Positions 1 to 10,290 of a stretch of 64,000 nt of DNA are shown one piece after another. Both the position numbers and the translations under genes were made by a program. The notes under the pieces were generated by a model. That model did not search any database. It was not told where the DNA came from and worked only from the letters and a program-made list of their open reading frames with translations. Origin of the DNA: Spirochaetota bacterium (GTDB lineage: Bacteria > Spirochaetota > Spirochaetia > Treponematales > UBA12059); NCBI GenBank assembly GCA_022703505.1, contig JAKLDN010000001.1, positions 283,389 to 347,388 of the forward strand. Reading direction: 5' to 3'. The stretch's first letter is position 1; each line of letters opens with the position of its first letter.

Positions 1-10
1 TCGATCCTGA

Positions 11-46
11 AATGAATCCGGGGGGCCTTCGCCCCCCGGATTCATT
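11..46. terminator. Strong hairpin downstream of the OmpA-family gene
   Basis: Perfect 16-bp inverted repeat (11-26 against 31-46) closed by a CTTC/GAAG tetraloop, beginning AATGAATCC and filled with a G/C run. It lies 46 bp past the stop of the minus-strand gene that ends at 93. There is no T-tract on either side, so it may act as a bidirectional or RNA-protecting hairpin rather than a classical intrinsic terminator. Confidence 0.65.
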
Positions 47-92
47 CGTTCCGCCGCGGCCCCCGAGTATCGGGCTCCTAGGCGCCGTGCCG

Positions 93-3000
93 CTACTCCC
101 GGATCAGGATGAACTCCACCCGCCGGTTCTTCCAGCGGTTCTCCGCGTCCTTGAAGTCCACCACGGGCTCGCTGGAGCCCAGGCCCCGCACCGACAGGCG
201 GCGGGCGTCCACGCCGAACTGGACCAGGAGCCTTCGCACCGCCTCCGCACGGTTCGTGGAGAGCGGGATCAGCTCCTCGGTCTCCTCCTTGTTCACCTGG
301 GCCGCCGAGTACCCGTAGATCTTTCCGATGCTGTTGGCGTGGCCCTCGATCCGGATCTTGTAATCCCGGAACCGGTTGAGGATCTGGGCGATCCGCCTCA
401 GGACCACCTCGTTCCGGTCGGTCTTTTCCTTGGGCAGGCCATCGAAATCCGCGCCGTTGGAGCGGAACACGATGGAGGGAACCTTGATCTTGAGCCGGTC
501 CCCGTCCCGGATGACCAGGACGTCCACGGTGACCTTTCCCTCGACCTTGGCCGAGTTGCCCCAGGCGTCCATCACGGCCATCGCGTAGGGATAGTCCGAC
601 GCGCCCTCGACCAGCTCGCCCTTGTTGGAGCGGCCGTCCCAGAGTATGCGCTCCGTGGGATTCCCCGTCCCCGACCAGGAGGTGAAGAGCCGGACCTTCG
701 CGGGACCCGCTCCCTCCTCCACGGAGGACTCGAAGATCTCGAACTGCCAGGTCTCGATCGGGCTGGCGTCCTCGATGGCGATGGCCACGGTCAGCTCGTC
801 GTCCACCCCGTCGTTGTCCGGGCTGAAGAGCTCCGGGCTGGTCCGCAGGCGGACCCGGGGGCCCTCGGTGTCCAGGACGAAGGATGCCGTCCGGGCCTGG
901 GGGGCGTCCCCCTTGGCGTAGACCACCGTGAACACCGCCGTATAGGTGCCCTGGGGCGCCGGGTTTCCCCGGTCGTCCTTGCCGTCCCAGACGAGTTCCC
1001 GGGGCAGGGAGGCGATGTTCGCACCCGAGTAGGTCTTGCGGGCCGTGCCGGCGGCGTCCGCCAGAGCGAGGTTCCAGGACTCCACCCCGTCCCGCAGGTT
1101 CACGATGGGGCTGAACAGGATGTCGTCGTAGCGGCCGTCCCCGTTCGGGCTGAAGCCCGCCCGGTTCGCGGTCACGAAGACCTGGACCGCCCGGGTATCC
1201 GCCGCGATTCCGTCGATCCGGTACTCGGCCTTGTTGCCCGCGGCGTCCTCGCTGGACAGCACGTAGGAATACCGGCCGTCCGACGCGGGATTCCCCTCGT
1301 CGTCCCGGCCGTCCCAGGAGACGGGGACAAGGGCGCCCCTCCAGGTCCAGGTGCGCACCGGCCGGCCGTTGGCGGCCAGGATGCTTCCCCGCCAATCGTC
1401 CCCGGGGGCCGCCGACTGGGTGATCACCACCTCGTCCTTGCGGCCGTCCCCGTTGGGGCTGAACAGCAGGGGCGCGGCGGATACCTGGGCCTTGGGCGCG
1501 ACGGTGTCCAGGATGATGACTCCGGAGGTGGCCACGGCGGTGTCCAGGTTGGCGAAGCGCACCGTCAGTTCCGCCTCGTACGAGCCGTCCGGGGCCTGGG
1601 TTCCCCCGTCGTTCCGGCCGTTCCAGACGAGTTCCCGGGGAACCGCGCCGGTTCCCTTCCAGGAGCGGACCGCGGCGCCGCCGGCCGAGGACTTGACGAC
1701 CACGTCCCAGGAGGCGGGGGCGTCGGAGGATCGGACTTCCGGAACGATGCGGACCGAGTCCTTGACCCCGTCCCCGTTGGGGCTGAAAGCCCGGGCGTCG
1801 GAGGATACGACGGCGGCCTTCTTCTCGGTATCCACCCGAAGGTTCACGGGCGCCGAGGAACCGGAGTTCCCGGCTCGATCCACGGACCGGAGCCGGAAGG
1901 CGTAGGCGCCGTCCGGGACGATCTTGCCGGATTCGTCTCGGCCGTCCCATTCGATACGGGCGTCCGGTTCTCCCGGGAAGGACCAGGTGCGCACGGCCTT
2001 GCCCGCGGCGTCGGTGACTTCCGCGGTCCAGGCGAGCTCCCGGCTGCCCGAGGCGGACAGGGCCGCCGCGTTCTGCCCCGCCGCGCCGGCGGGGTTGAAG
2101 GTCGGCCGCTCCACGGAAGCCCGGGCCGAGGGGGGCGTCACGTCCAGGAGGAAGAGGGGGGAGGTGGCGGAGGGAGCGTACCCGTTGACGTACCGCACCT
2201 CCAGGAAGGCCCGGTAGCTGCCCTCGGGCAGGGGCTTTCCCGCGGCGTCCTTGCCGTCGAAGGCCCAGCGCTCCGGCAGGGAGGCCGCGTCGGATCCCGT
2301 GCGGCTCCACCGCTCGGTCCGGCCCTCGTCCAGGACGGCCAGGCGCCAGGAGGCCAGGCCGGTCCGGATGGGGACCCCGGGCAGGAGGGCGACCGTGTCC
2401 CGGACCCCGTCCCCGTTGGGACTGAAGGCCGAGACGTCGATGGCCACCGTGATCGGCGGCTGCTGGGTGTTCACCACGATGTTGTCCAGGCGCCGGGAGA
2501 CGGTGTTGCCCGCCCGGTCCGTGGACTCCACCACGAAGGAGTACACCCCGTCGGGCACCACGGTTCCCGCGTCGTTCCGGCCGTCCCAGGTCAGGTCGGC
2601 GGGGGCGGAGGCCTTGTATTCCACGGTCTTCACCGAGGCGCCGGAGGCGTCCAGGACGCGGGCCGTCCAAAGATCCTCCTGGGAGCCGGTCTTGCGGATG
2701 GTCAGGGTGTCCTTGCCGCCGTCCCCGTCGGGGCTGAAGATCAGGTCCACCGCGTCCCGGGGCGCGGCGATCTCGACCCGGGGAGGCGTGGAGTCCACGA
2801 AGACCTCGTGGACCTTGCTGGTTCCCTTGTTCCCGTTGTCGTCCACCGCCTCCACGACGATCGTGTACCGGCCGTCGGGGACGGGCTTCCCGTCGTCAGC
2901 GAAGCCGTTCCACACGAGCTTGTCCGGCACGGGGATCCCCTTCTTGACGTAGGCCAGCCGGTCCCGGAAGCCCGCCAGGCCCGAGGTCTCCGGCCGGCTT

Positions 3001-4256
3001 TCCTTGTTGCCGATTACCCGCACCGCGGAACCCTCCGCGGGAACCGCGGGCGCGGCCTCCGGGGAAGCCGGCGCGGCCGATCCCGCGGGAGCGGGATCGC
3101 CTCGGTACACGGTCATGGTGTAGCCGGACAGGTAGCGGCGCTCCTTGATGGACAGGGGAAGCTCGATCTGGTCGTTCTTCCCGTCCGAGTTGGGGGAAAG
3201 GTAGTAGGCTCCCCAGGGGGTCTCCGGATAGGTCAGCTGGACGACGGGGGCCTCCCGGTCCACGACGCCCAGGGGGATGTTGATCCCCGCGGAATAGGCG
3301 TAGATCCCGTCGTACAGGGGTTTGACCGCCAAGCCCGGGCGGATCTCGCTGCGGTCCCAGCCCTGCTTGGAGATGAAGGATTCGTCGGACTTTCGGTTGA
3401 GCTCGAACTTCCCGAAGAGCCCGAGGGAAGGCAGGAGGGCGGCGGGGCTGTTCAGGATCTCGTGTACGTTGAGTCCCCAGCCCAGGCGCAGGATCACCTT
3501 TTCCCGGAAGGAGCCTTCCAGCCCCGCGTTGACCAGGAGGTTCTGGAAGCTCGGGGCTGCGAGGTCGAGGGAGGCTCCGGCCCGGAATTTCTCCGTCTGG
3601 ATGAAATCCCCGCGCCCCCCCAAGGTCAGGGTATAGGGACCCGGGAAGGCCGTGGCGGCGCCGCCCGCGGCGCCGAGCCCGGCCGGGACGTAGGGCTTGC
3701 CCAGGCCGGAGAGCACGGCGCCCCATTGGAAATTCTTGAAGAACAGGAAGTCTCCGACCTTGCGCAGGATGCCGAGGTCCGCGGCCAGGCCCCAGTCGTC
3801 CCCGATGACCAGGCCCGCGCCGATGCCGGCGTACAGGTTGGGGTACAGGTCCTTGGCGATCGATCCCTCCACCCGGAAGGCCGTGCCCAGGGGCAGGCTG
3901 GTCAGGGAGTCCGGTATGGACAGGAACTGGGCGGAAGCCGTCCAGACCCCGTAGGGCTTGGGTATGGTCAGCCCGAGGTTCAGGGCCGAGCCCCAGCCGG
4001 TCTGGGCGTCCATGCCCACCACGGCCGCGTAGTTCGCGTCCAGGACCACCCTCTGCTGGCCCGCCGAGGCCGCGGGATTGAGGTAATCCGAGGCGGGTGA
4101 CTCCGTGGAGGCCGCCCAGGAACCCCCGGCCAGGAGGAAGGGCGAGGTCAGGAGCTGGGCGTATTCGCCTCCCCGGGGCGGATCGTAGGCCGGGGCGGAA
4201 AGGACCGCGAGGGCCGCGAACAGGATCGCCGGGAACGCGGGACGGAAGGTTTTCAT
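93..4256 (-). CDS. Giant outer membrane protein: PorV/UPF0164-like N-terminus, FlgD-like Ig repeats, C-terminal OmpA domain
   Basis: 1387 residues starting MKTFRPAF with a signal peptide; this ATG has a GGAG Shine-Dalgarno sequence, unlike the further upstream in-frame ATG at 4379. Residues about 25-350 look like a beta-barrel of the PorV/UPF0164 type. Residues about 354-1240 carry eight tandem units of about 110 residues, each with a Ca-site-like FSPNGDGxxD motif and a WDGRDxxGxxxPDGxY strand followed by DxxGN, as in FlgD and gliding-motility Ig domains. The unit near 2050-2110 is degenerate (FNPAGAAGQ). Residues about 1250-1387 are an OmpA peptidoglycan-binding domain (TNRAEAVRRLL, ending NRRVEF). 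The likely role is anchoring the outer membrane to peptidoglycan, with a long periplasmic or surface Ig stalk. The organisation is seen directly; the role is inferred. Confidence 0.9.
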   Translation of the reverse strand: MKTFRPAFPAILFAALAVLSAPAYDPPRGGEYAQLLTSPFLLAGGSWAASTESPASDYLNPAASAGQQRVVLDANYAAVVGMDAQTGWGSALNLGLTIPKPYGVWTASAQFLSIPDSLTSLPLGTAFRVEGSIAKDLYPNLYAGIGAGLVIGDDWGLAADLGILRKVGDFLFFKNFQWGAVLSGLGKPYVPAGLGAAGGAATAFPGPYTLTLGGRGDFIQTEKFRAGASLDLAAPSFQNLLVNAGLEGSFREKVILRLGWGLNVHEILNSPAALLPSLGLFGKFELNRKSDESFISKQGWDRSEIRPGLAVKPLYDGIYAYSAGINIPLGVVDREAPVVQLTYPETPWGAYYLSPNSDGKNDQIELPLSIKERRYLSGYTMTVYRGDPAPAGSAAPASPEAAPAVPAEGSAVRVIGNKESRPETSGLAGFRDRLAYVKKGIPVPDKLVWNGFADDGKPVPDGRYTIVVEAVDDNGNKGTSKVHEVFVDSTPPRVEIAAPRDAVDLIFSPDGDGGKDTLTIRKTGSQEDLWTARVLDASGASVKTVEYKASAPADLTWDGRNDAGTVVPDGVYSFVVESTDRAGNTVSRRLDNIVVNTQQPPITVAIDVSAFSPNGDGVRDTVALLPGVPIRTGLASWRLAVLDEGRTERWSRTGSDAASLPERWAFDGKDAAGKPLPEGSYRAFLEVRYVNGYAPSATSPLFLLDVTPPSARASVERPTFNPAGAAGQNAAALSASGSRELAWTAEVTDAAGKAVRTWSFPGEPDARIEWDGRDESGKIVPDGAYAFRLRSVDRAGNSGSSAPVNLRVDTEKKAAVVSSDARAFSPNGDGVKDSVRIVPEVRSSDAPASWDVVVKSSAGGAAVRSWKGTGAVPRELVWNGRNDGGTQAPDGSYEAELTVRFANLDTAVATSGVIILDTVAPKAQVSAAPLLFSPNGDGRKDEVVITQSAAPGDDWRGSILAANGRPVRTWTWRGALVPVSWDGRDDEGNPASDGRYSYVLSSEDAAGNKAEYRIDGIAADTRAVQVFVTANRAGFSPNGDGRYDDILFSPIVNLRDGVESWNLALADAAGTARKTYSGANIASLPRELVWDGKDDRGNPAPQGTYTAVFTVVYAKGDAPQARTASFVLDTEGPRVRLRTSPELFSPDNDGVDDELTVAIAIEDASPIETWQFEIFESSVEEGAGPAKVRLFTSWSGTGNPTERILWDGRSNKGELVEGASDYPYAMAVMDAWGNSAKVEGKVTVDVLVIRDGDRLKIKVPSIVFRSNGADFDGLPKEKTDRNEVVLRRIAQILNRFRDYKIRIEGHANSIGKIYGYSAAQVNKEETEELIPLSTNRAEAVRRLLVQFGVDARRLSVRGLGSSEPVVDFKDAENRWKNRRVEFILIRE

Positions 4257-4464
4257 CTTCGGCTCCTTTTTGAGGTCGTGAGGATCCGGGCATCGGGAGT
4301 GAGCGATCTCGAGCACGGGTAAAAAATAACCTTTACCTCGGGACTCGGCAAATCGACGGCGCGGCGGACTCGAAAACACACCTAAAGAACGCTGGAACGT
4401 CGAGTTGGTTACGGTCCCGGGGTTCCCCTATGAGTATACCATCATCCGGCGTCCGTCACCCGCG

Positions 4465-5517
4465 TCACTGGTACATGATCAACACGGGAGCCGGAGCGAG
4501 CCCCAGGACCTCCTGGGGGGTCATGAGGGGCTCGTCGAAGCCGGCCCCGGGGTACCCGCTCTTGAAGAAGAGCTTGAATCCCTTGAGGGGCAGGTTCGCG
4601 GCCCGGGAATTCAGGGCGTAGGAATACCGTTTGAGCGCCGGGGGGCCGAAGCCGTCCATCACGTGCACGGGAAGCACCCGGTCGAAGTCCGCCCGGACCC
4701 GGGACCGGTCCTGGATCATCTTTTCCGTGAACTGGTGGAAGACCAGGATTCGCACCCCGGGCAGACCGTGCTCCGTCAGGTAGGCCTGCATGAGCTCCTG
4801 GGCGCGGTTGATCTCCGCGGCGGTCACGGAGCCGATCTCCTTCATGGGCTGAAGGGTCCTCCACTCGGGATCCAGGGCGAGGTGCACGTTCGGATACCGG
4901 AGGAAGGGCAGGAGCCTCCGTACCGACTCCTCCACCGTGTACTTCCCGATCTGATGGTCCAGGAAGACCAGCATGCCCCGTTCCGCGGCGAAGCGGACGT
5001 ATTCTTCCACGGTCTTGGAGGAAAGGTAGCCGATCTCGCCCTCGGGCCAGCAGGTTCCGTAGATCAGGTGGAAGGCAGGAATCACATCCCGGTCTCCGTT
5101 GGCCGCGTCGAAGAGCTGGGCGTAGCCGGACAGAAGGCTCGTGAGCTGGTCCTTGGGATATTCCCCGAGGATGCCCATGCGCCGCGAGGTGGGGTGGCCG
5201 TAGAACGACAGGATGTCGGAGTTGGCCAGGACGGGCACCCGCTGTCCCTGGGACCGGGCGGCGGCCTCGCGGGCCGCGTATTCCGCCTCGTCGGGCACGT
5301 GGTGATCCGCGGGGCCTGCGGAGACCGCCGGAGCAGGGTCCGGCCGGTAGGCCCGGGGGAAGAGCCGGTACGGCTCGGACCGGGCCGTACCGGGGACGCC
5401 CGAGAGGCCGGGCCGGGCGGGGTCGCCCAGGGAGGTTCCGCCTTCCGCGAAGATCGCGGCCGCGGCCGCCGCCGCGGCCAGGGATGCCAGGGCCGTTCGC
5501 ACGAGCTGGGAGCGCAT
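4465..5517 (-). CDS. Secreted protein of unknown function, TIM-barrel-like
   Basis: 350 residues. An Ala-rich signal peptide (residues 1-25, ending IFAEGG) follows an ATG with an AAGGA Shine-Dalgarno sequence. The mature part contains regularly spaced beta-strand/loop motifs ending in polar residues (SFYGHP, PAFHLIYG, VFLDHQIG, LALDPEW, VFHQFT, VHVMDGFG), the pattern of a beta/alpha barrel with active-site residues at strand ends. I do not recognise a named family. It lies on the same strand as the OmpA-family gene, 208 bp upstream of that gene's start, and could be co-transcribed with it. A glycoside-hydrolase-like barrel is a reasonable guess only. Confidence 0.7.
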   Translation of the reverse strand: MRSQLVRTALASLAAAAAAAAIFAEGGTSLGDPARPGLSGVPGTARSEPYRLFPRAYRPDPAPAVSAGPADHHVPDEAEYAAREAAARSQGQRVPVLANSDILSFYGHPTSRRMGILGEYPKDQLTSLLSGYAQLFDAANGDRDVIPAFHLIYGTCWPEGEIGYLSSKTVEEYVRFAAERGMLVFLDHQIGKYTVEESVRRLLPFLRYPNVHLALDPEWRTLQPMKEIGSVTAAEINRAQELMQAYLTEHGLPGVRILVFHQFTEKMIQDRSRVRADFDRVLPVHVMDGFGPPALKRYSYALNSRAANLPLKGFKLFFKSGYPGAGFDEPLMTPQEVLGLAPAPVLIMYQ

Positions 5518-5735
5518 AGGTGTCCTTGCGAATGGGATGCGAGAAGGGCGCCTTCACCGTCTTCCGACCGTTTCGGACAGCCCCTTCCAGTATCGGAGCC
5601 TCCCCGGCGGGTCTGTAGGGCACCCTCGATTTCCCGTGGAATCTTTCCGATGGTATATATGTACGCCCGGCCCTCGACGCGGATCGCCCCCCGTCCTGCC
5701 GCCGGAGACGCCATCCTGAATCGCCGCGAGGTTCC

Positions 5736-7091
5736 ATGACCGTGCGCGCCCGAATGGGATTCCTGCTCCTGGCTTTTGTCTCGGCCCTGCCCCTGTCCGC
5801 CCAGGTCGCCCCTCCCCTGGGAGGGGACCTGCCCCTGGAATCGATCCCGGAGAGCGACGACCTGCGGGTCCGCTGGATGGCGGAGCTCATCGAGGCTCCC
5901 CGGGAACGCGCCCTGGGATTCCGGACCCGTACCGAGGAAAACGCCTCGGGCCGCTGGAGACTCGAGACGATCCAGGGTCCCCGGGCCTTCTACATCGCCG
6001 TGGTCCCGGACCGGGAGGTGCTCTACGGCCAGGGTGCGTGGATCATCAAGCGGGACCTCTCGACCGGCCGGTTCGTGCAGGCCAAGGTCTTCCTCCGGAA
6101 CGACCCGAACACCTTTCTGAGGCTCTATCCCTTCGGGGACCGGACCAAGCTGGACCTGGTCATCTACCGCGGGGTGGTACGCCACGACGTCGTCCTGCCC
6201 GTGCCCTTTCGGAAACTCCTGACCTCCCCCCTCCGGGACATCGTGGGATGGACCCGGGACTCCGTGGACTGGGAGCTCCTGTCCCCGGTGCCGGGGCTCT
6301 ACGGGAATCTACGATCCCTGGCCCAGGCCGTGCGGGAACGGCTGGGAGGTCTCCGATACGGCGACGACGGCGCCCTGGACGAGACGGGCAGGCCGGTGCT
6401 CATCGCCGGGGGCGTGCCCGCCGGGGATCCCGGGCTCAACTGTTCCGGATTCGCGAAATGGGTCGTGGACGGGATGCTCAAGCCCGTCACAGGTACCTGG
6501 CTCTCCGTGGAAGCCCTCAAAGAACGCCATGAGGATCTCCGAGGCTCCTCCTTCACCCAGCCCTACGAGAAGGCGCGGGATCCCTTCTTCGGGCTGGACT
6601 GGGCCTGGAACCTGGGCAAGGCGGTGGCCGACGCCCTGTACCCCAGCCGCCGCAACCGCGTCACGGACAACGACGTCCGCGTACCCGCCTTCGCCCTGGT
6701 GGACCGGGGCAGTTCGGAGCCCGCCAACGGGAGCCAGACCTACGAGCCCTACCCCGCCAATTTCGAGATCGGCGGGTACCGGGTGGACGGTCTGCGTCCC
6801 CTGCTCTACGTGCTGGCCATCCGGGAACCGGGGAACTTCTACATCGCCTCCTTCAACCGCAGGATGGGCGAGAGCGTCACGCTCCGGCAGTACTTCCACG
6901 AAGCCCTGCTGTTCCCCTACTTCGACGCCGGCGGGGAGTTCCGGGTAGCCGTCTTCGAAAGCGCCGAGGAGACCAGCCTGGAGGCGGTCCTGCGGCGGTA
7001 TCCCTCCGAATTCGCCCACCTGGTCCGGATCCCCGCCCTGCCGGACTTCGATCCCCCGGCACTGCCGGTGCCGTCCTCGGCGGGCCCGTGA
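5736..7091 (+). CDS. Secreted protein with an NlpC/P60-like NCSGF motif
   Basis: 451 residues. A signal peptide (residues 1-22, ending LPLSAQ) is followed by about 200 residues without recognisable motifs, then the sequence GLNCSGFAKWVVDGM with Cys236, which resembles the catalytic CSGF box of NlpC/P60 cysteine peptidases. Candidate His partners lie further on (for example in QYFHEALL) but are not arranged as I would need to be sure. The ATG is preceded by GAGG. It is transcribed divergently from the barrel-like secreted protein. A cell-wall or exported hydrolase is plausible; the function is otherwise unknown. Confidence 0.65.
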   Translation: MTVRARMGFLLLAFVSALPLSAQVAPPLGGDLPLESIPESDDLRVRWMAELIEAPRERALGFRTRTEENASGRWRLETIQGPRAFYIAVVPDREVLYGQGAWIIKRDLSTGRFVQAKVFLRNDPNTFLRLYPFGDRTKLDLVIYRGVVRHDVVLPVPFRKLLTSPLRDIVGWTRDSVDWELLSPVPGLYGNLRSLAQAVRERLGGLRYGDDGALDETGRPVLIAGGVPAGDPGLNCSGFAKWVVDGMLKPVTGTWLSVEALKERHEDLRGSSFTQPYEKARDPFFGLDWAWNLGKAVADALYPSRRNRVTDNDVRVPAFALVDRGSSEPANGSQTYEPYPANFEIGGYRVDGLRPLLYVLAIREPGNFYIASFNRRMGESVTLRQYFHEALLFPYFDAGGEFRVAVFESAEETSLEAVLRRYPSEFAHLVRIPALPDFDPPALPVPSSAGP

Positions 7092-7116
7092 CAAGCCGGC
7101 GCCCGGGGATTAGAAT
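7088..7116 (+). promoter_or_regulatory. Promoter of the chemoreceptor gene, GTGACA-17-TAGAAT
   Basis: The -35 box GTGACA (7088-7093) overlaps the stop codon of the preceding gene. A 17-bp spacer is followed by TAGAAT (7111-7116). Both boxes match the sigma-70 consensus at five of six positions. The predicted transcript has a leader of about 45 nt and a good AAGGAG Shine-Dalgarno sequence. Confidence 0.6.
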
Positions 7117-7166
7117 GTTCCTATATTCCGGCCCAACCGCGGAATACCTCGCATAAGGAGCAGGTT

Positions 7167-9473
7167 TTGGCAAAATCGAACCATGGAAAAACGGTCCCCC
7201 TCCTCGTCCTGATCATGGTTCCGACGGTGCTGTCCTTCCTCCTGGCCGTGGGTACCGTCGTCCTGAGCTCCGTCCAGGCCGGCCGGAAACTCGTGCGGGA
7301 ATCGTCCATCTCCCTGACCTGGAAGACCGCGGGAGAGATCGACGCCCGGCTCGCCGGGTACTTCACCGCGGCCCGGTCCATACTGTCCGGACTGGAGGCG
7401 GCCGTGGAGTCCGGGAACCTGGACTTGAGGGATACCGCGTCCCTCCGGACCCTCCTCTATCAGTTCGCCGGCATCACTCCCGCCGCGTCCACCCTGTACT
7501 ACGGGGACCGTTCCGATCGGACGGTCCTGGTGAGCCGGAACGCGGACGGGGGCGGGCTGGTCTGCATCCGGGACGAGACCACCGGGGGCAAGCTGAACTT
7601 CTACGACCTCGGCCAGGACGGCTCCGTGGGCGCCTTCCGCGAGGCCGCCGATTTCGCTCCGACCACCCGGGGCTGGTACAAGGCCGCGGCGGAATCCGGC
7701 GAGCCCGGTTGGACGGAGATCTACGTGGATTTCGTCTCGAAAGGCCTGGTCATTACTCCCTACGTTCCCGTGAAGGATTCCTCGGGAGCCGTGGTCGGCG
7801 TCCTCGGGGCGGACGTGCCCCTGGACGCCCTGAAGACCCTGATCACCGAGGCCGCCCAGGGATCCGGTGCGGACGCCGCCCTCCTGGACGCGGGGGGCAG
7901 CCTCATCGCCCTGTCCCGGGATTTCCCGGTCACCCGGGACGTAGGCGGAACGCCCGAGCGCATACCCGGCCGGGAGAGCGGGGACGGCGTGGTGGCCGCC
8001 GCGGCGGCCCACGAGACCGTGGACGCCGTCAGCGCCTCCTCGGAAACCTCCTCCACCTGGTACGACGAGATCCGGGCGGGATCCGGATCCTGGTTCATCA
8101 GCTCCAGCCCCCTGTCCAAGAACGTCGGCATCGATGGGACGATCCTGGTCTACACCTCCGTCGAGGAGCGCATGGGCCGCCTGTACGCGGCTTTGGCCGG
8201 GGGCGGGGCCGTCGCCGCCGCGGCCTTCCTGTCGGGCATCCTGATCATCCTGGTCGTGACCCGCAGAGTGTCCGCCCAGGTCCGGGAACTCCGGGACGTG
8301 CTCACGGCGGTGTCCACCGGGGACCTCTCGGTATCCGCGGTCAAGCGGTCCGCAAGCGAGGTAGGCCAGATCCAGGCCGCGGTCCAGGCCTTGACGGACC
8401 GGCTCTCCGCCATCGTGGAGGACATCCAGGGGGCGGCGGAGAAGAGCGCCTCCGCGGCGGAAACCCTGGCGGCCCACTCCTCGGAGACCGCGGCCACCAT
8501 CACCCAGATGTCCGCGGGCATAGCCTCCATGAAGCACCAGACCGAGGCCCTGGACGTCGCGGCGGGGGAAACCGAGAAGGCCCGGCAGGAGATCTCCTCG
8601 GCGGCCCAGACCGTGCTGTCCGCCATCCGGGACCTGGAGAACGCCGTGGAGGGCACCCGGGGGCTGATCGGCGAGATCGGCACGGAGCTCCGGACCCTGG
8701 CGGAACGGGCATCCCGGCAGAAGGAGACGGCCCTGCGGGTTTCCGGCCTGGGGGCGGACGGACGGGAACGGGTGGAAGCCGCGGCCTCGGCCATGGAGCG
8801 GATGGAGGCCAGCGCCCGGCGCACCCTGGAACTGGTGGACATCATCAACGGCATAGCCGAGCAGACGGGCCTCCTGGCCATGAACGCCGCCATCGAGGCG
8901 GCCCACGCGGGCGAGTCGGGCCGGGGCTTCGCGGTGGTGGCCGAGGAGATCCGCAAGCTCTCCGAGAGTACCGCGGAAAACGCCCAGGGCATAAGCCGGA
9001 CGATCGAGGAGACCGCGGAGGCGATCCGGAACGCCGCGGAGTCCACGGAAACCGCGAACGGGGCCATCGGGTCCGTCATCGACGGCCTGGAGGAGCTGAT
9101 GGGCGAGCTGGCCTCCACCTCCGACGCCCTCCAGGACGCGGCGTCCCGGAGCCGGGAGGTCGTTTCCGCCCTGGAGGGCCTGGCCGGCACCAGCCAGGCC
9201 CTGTCCACGGCGTCCGGGGGCCTCGAGTCCGGGACGGCCGTGATCGGCCGCACCGTGGAGGACGTCCGCCGGCTCTCCGCGGAAAACCGCAGCGCCGCCC
9301 AGGAGATGACCCTCGGCATCTCCGAGATCGACCGTTCCGCCACGGAGCTTTCCGACCTTTCCCGCCAGAGCGCGGATACCACCAGCTCCATACGGGAGGC
9401 CGCCGCGCAGTTCCGGACCCGGGGCCGGACGGTGACCGAACGGGGCGTGGACATCAAGCGCGATCCCGCGTGA
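7167..9473 (+). CDS. Methyl-accepting chemotaxis protein with a Cache-type sensor
   Basis: 768 residues. The start is TTG, fixed by AAGGAG six bases upstream. A transmembrane segment (about 12-34) is followed by a roughly 300-residue periplasmic region of the double-Cache type, a second membrane segment (about 335-362), a HAMP linker and a long coiled-coil signalling domain. The conserved hairpin tip ([20 protein letters not shown], then [10 protein letters not shown]) lies near residues 563-598. It would sense a small periplasmic ligand and control CheA. There is no NWETF-type CheR/CheB tether at the C-terminus. No che operon is nearby, though cheD is found about 28 kb away. Its stop overlaps the start of the next gene by four bases. 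Confidence 0.95.
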   Translation: MAKSNHGKTVPLLVLIMVPTVLSFLLAVGTVVLSSVQAGRKLVRESSISLTWKTAGEIDARLAGYFTAARSILSGLEAAVESGNLDLRDTASLRTLLYQFAGITPAASTLYYGDRSDRTVLVSRNADGGGLVCIRDETTGGKLNFYDLGQDGSVGAFREAADFAPTTRGWYKAAAESGEPGWTEIYVDFVSKGLVITPYVPVKDSSGAVVGVLGADVPLDALKTLITEAAQGSGADAALLDAGGSLIALSRDFPVTRDVGGTPERIPGRESGDGVVAAAAAHETVDAVSASSETSSTWYDEIRAGSGSWFISSSPLSKNVGIDGTILVYTSVEERMGRLYAALAGGGAVAAAAFLSGILIILVVTRRVSAQVRELRDVLTAVSTGDLSVSAVKRSASEVGQIQAAVQALTDRLSAIVEDIQGAAEKSASAAETLAAHSSETAATITQMSAGIASMKHQTEALDVAAGETEKARQEISSAAQTVLSAIRDLENAVEGTRGLIGEIGTELRTLAERASRQKETALRVSGLGADGRERVEAAASAMERMEASARRTLELVDIINGIAEQTGLLAMNAAIEAAHAGESGRGFAVVAEEIRKLSESTAENAQGISRTIEETAEAIRNAAESTETANGAIGSVIDGLEELMGELASTSDALQDAASRSREVVSALEGLAGTSQALSTASGGLESGTAVIGRTVEDVRRLSAENRSAAQEMTLGISEIDRSATELSDLSRQSADTTSSIREAAAQFRTRGRTVTERGVDIKRDPA

Positions 9474-10258
9474 GGGCCGTCTTCCTGGGGACCGGTACGA
9501 GCCACGGCGTCCCCGTCGTGGGTTGCCCCTGTCCCGTCTGCCGCTCCGAGGATCCCCGGGACTCCCGGTACCGGGCCTCCCTCCTCATGCGCGGGGACGG
9601 CGGGGAACGGATCCTGGTCGATCCCGGACCCGAGTTCCGCCTCCAGGCCCTCCGCGCCGGGATCGACCGGCTGGACGCGGTCCTGGTGACCCATGCCCAC
9701 GCGGACCACATCCACGGCCTGGACGACGTGCGCCCCCTCACGAGGGAAGGCCCCCTTCCCGTCTGGGCGAACCGGGAGGCCCGGGCGGAGCTGGAAGTCC
9801 GTTTCTCCTACGCCTTCGACCCTCCCCAGAGGGGCGGCGGGGTGCCCCGGATCCGGCTGCCGGAGCTCCCCCCGGAGGGCGTCCGGATCGGCGGGATCCG
9901 GGTCCTGCCCGTGCCCGTGCTGCACGGGATCCTCCCGATCCTGGGCTTCCGGCTCGGGAACTTCGCCTACCTGACCGACTGCTCCGGTATCCCCGAATCC
10001 AGCCGCCCGATCCTGAAGGGCGTTGAAATCCTCGTCCTCGGAGCCCTCCGGGAACGGCCCCACCCCACCCACTTCTCGATTTCCGAGGCCGCCGACGCGG
10101 CCCGTTCCCTGGGGGCCCGGGAGGCCTGGATCACCCATATCTGCCACGACCACTCCCACGAAGAATTGGAAGCAATCTGCTCGGGGCTGTCCTCCCCCGG
10201 GTTCGACCTGCGGCCGGCTTTCGACGGGCTGGAGCTGGACATCGGGCCCGCGAGCTGA
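9470..10258 (+). CDS. PhnP-like metallo-beta-lactamase-fold hydrolase
   Basis: 262 residues. It starts at GTG within the chemoreceptor stop (GTGA overlap), indicating translational coupling. The N-terminus [18 protein letters not shown] and the metal-binding [13 protein letters not shown] box are typical of the PhnP/RNase Z-like branch of the metallo-beta-lactamase fold. Further ligands are supplied by VPVLHG, the YLTDCSG strand and a C-terminal HICHDHSH. PhnP itself cleaves cyclic phosphoribosyl phosphates, but no phosphonate genes are present here, so the substrate is unknown. Co-translation with a chemoreceptor is an unexplained pairing. Confidence 0.85.
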   Translation: MRAVFLGTGTSHGVPVVGCPCPVCRSEDPRDSRYRASLLMRGDGGERILVDPGPEFRLQALRAGIDRLDAVLVTHAHADHIHGLDDVRPLTREGPLPVWANREARAELEVRFSYAFDPPQRGGGVPRIRLPELPPEGVRIGGIRVLPVPVLHGILPILGFRLGNFAYLTDCSGIPESSRPILKGVEILVLGALRERPHPTHFSISEAADAARSLGAREAWITHICHDHSHEELEAICSGLSSPGFDLRPAFDGLELDIGPAS

Positions 10259-10290
10259 GCTCCGATTCGGCCGTCGGCGGCCGGATGCGC

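Noticed and set aside
12-4100. A 1362-codon open frame on the plus strand opposite the OmpA-family gene
   Set aside because: It is a shadow of the repetitive, GC-rich minus-strand gene: no signal, no known domains, low-complexity Gly/Arg/Val composition, and the minus strand has clear Ig and OmpA motifs.
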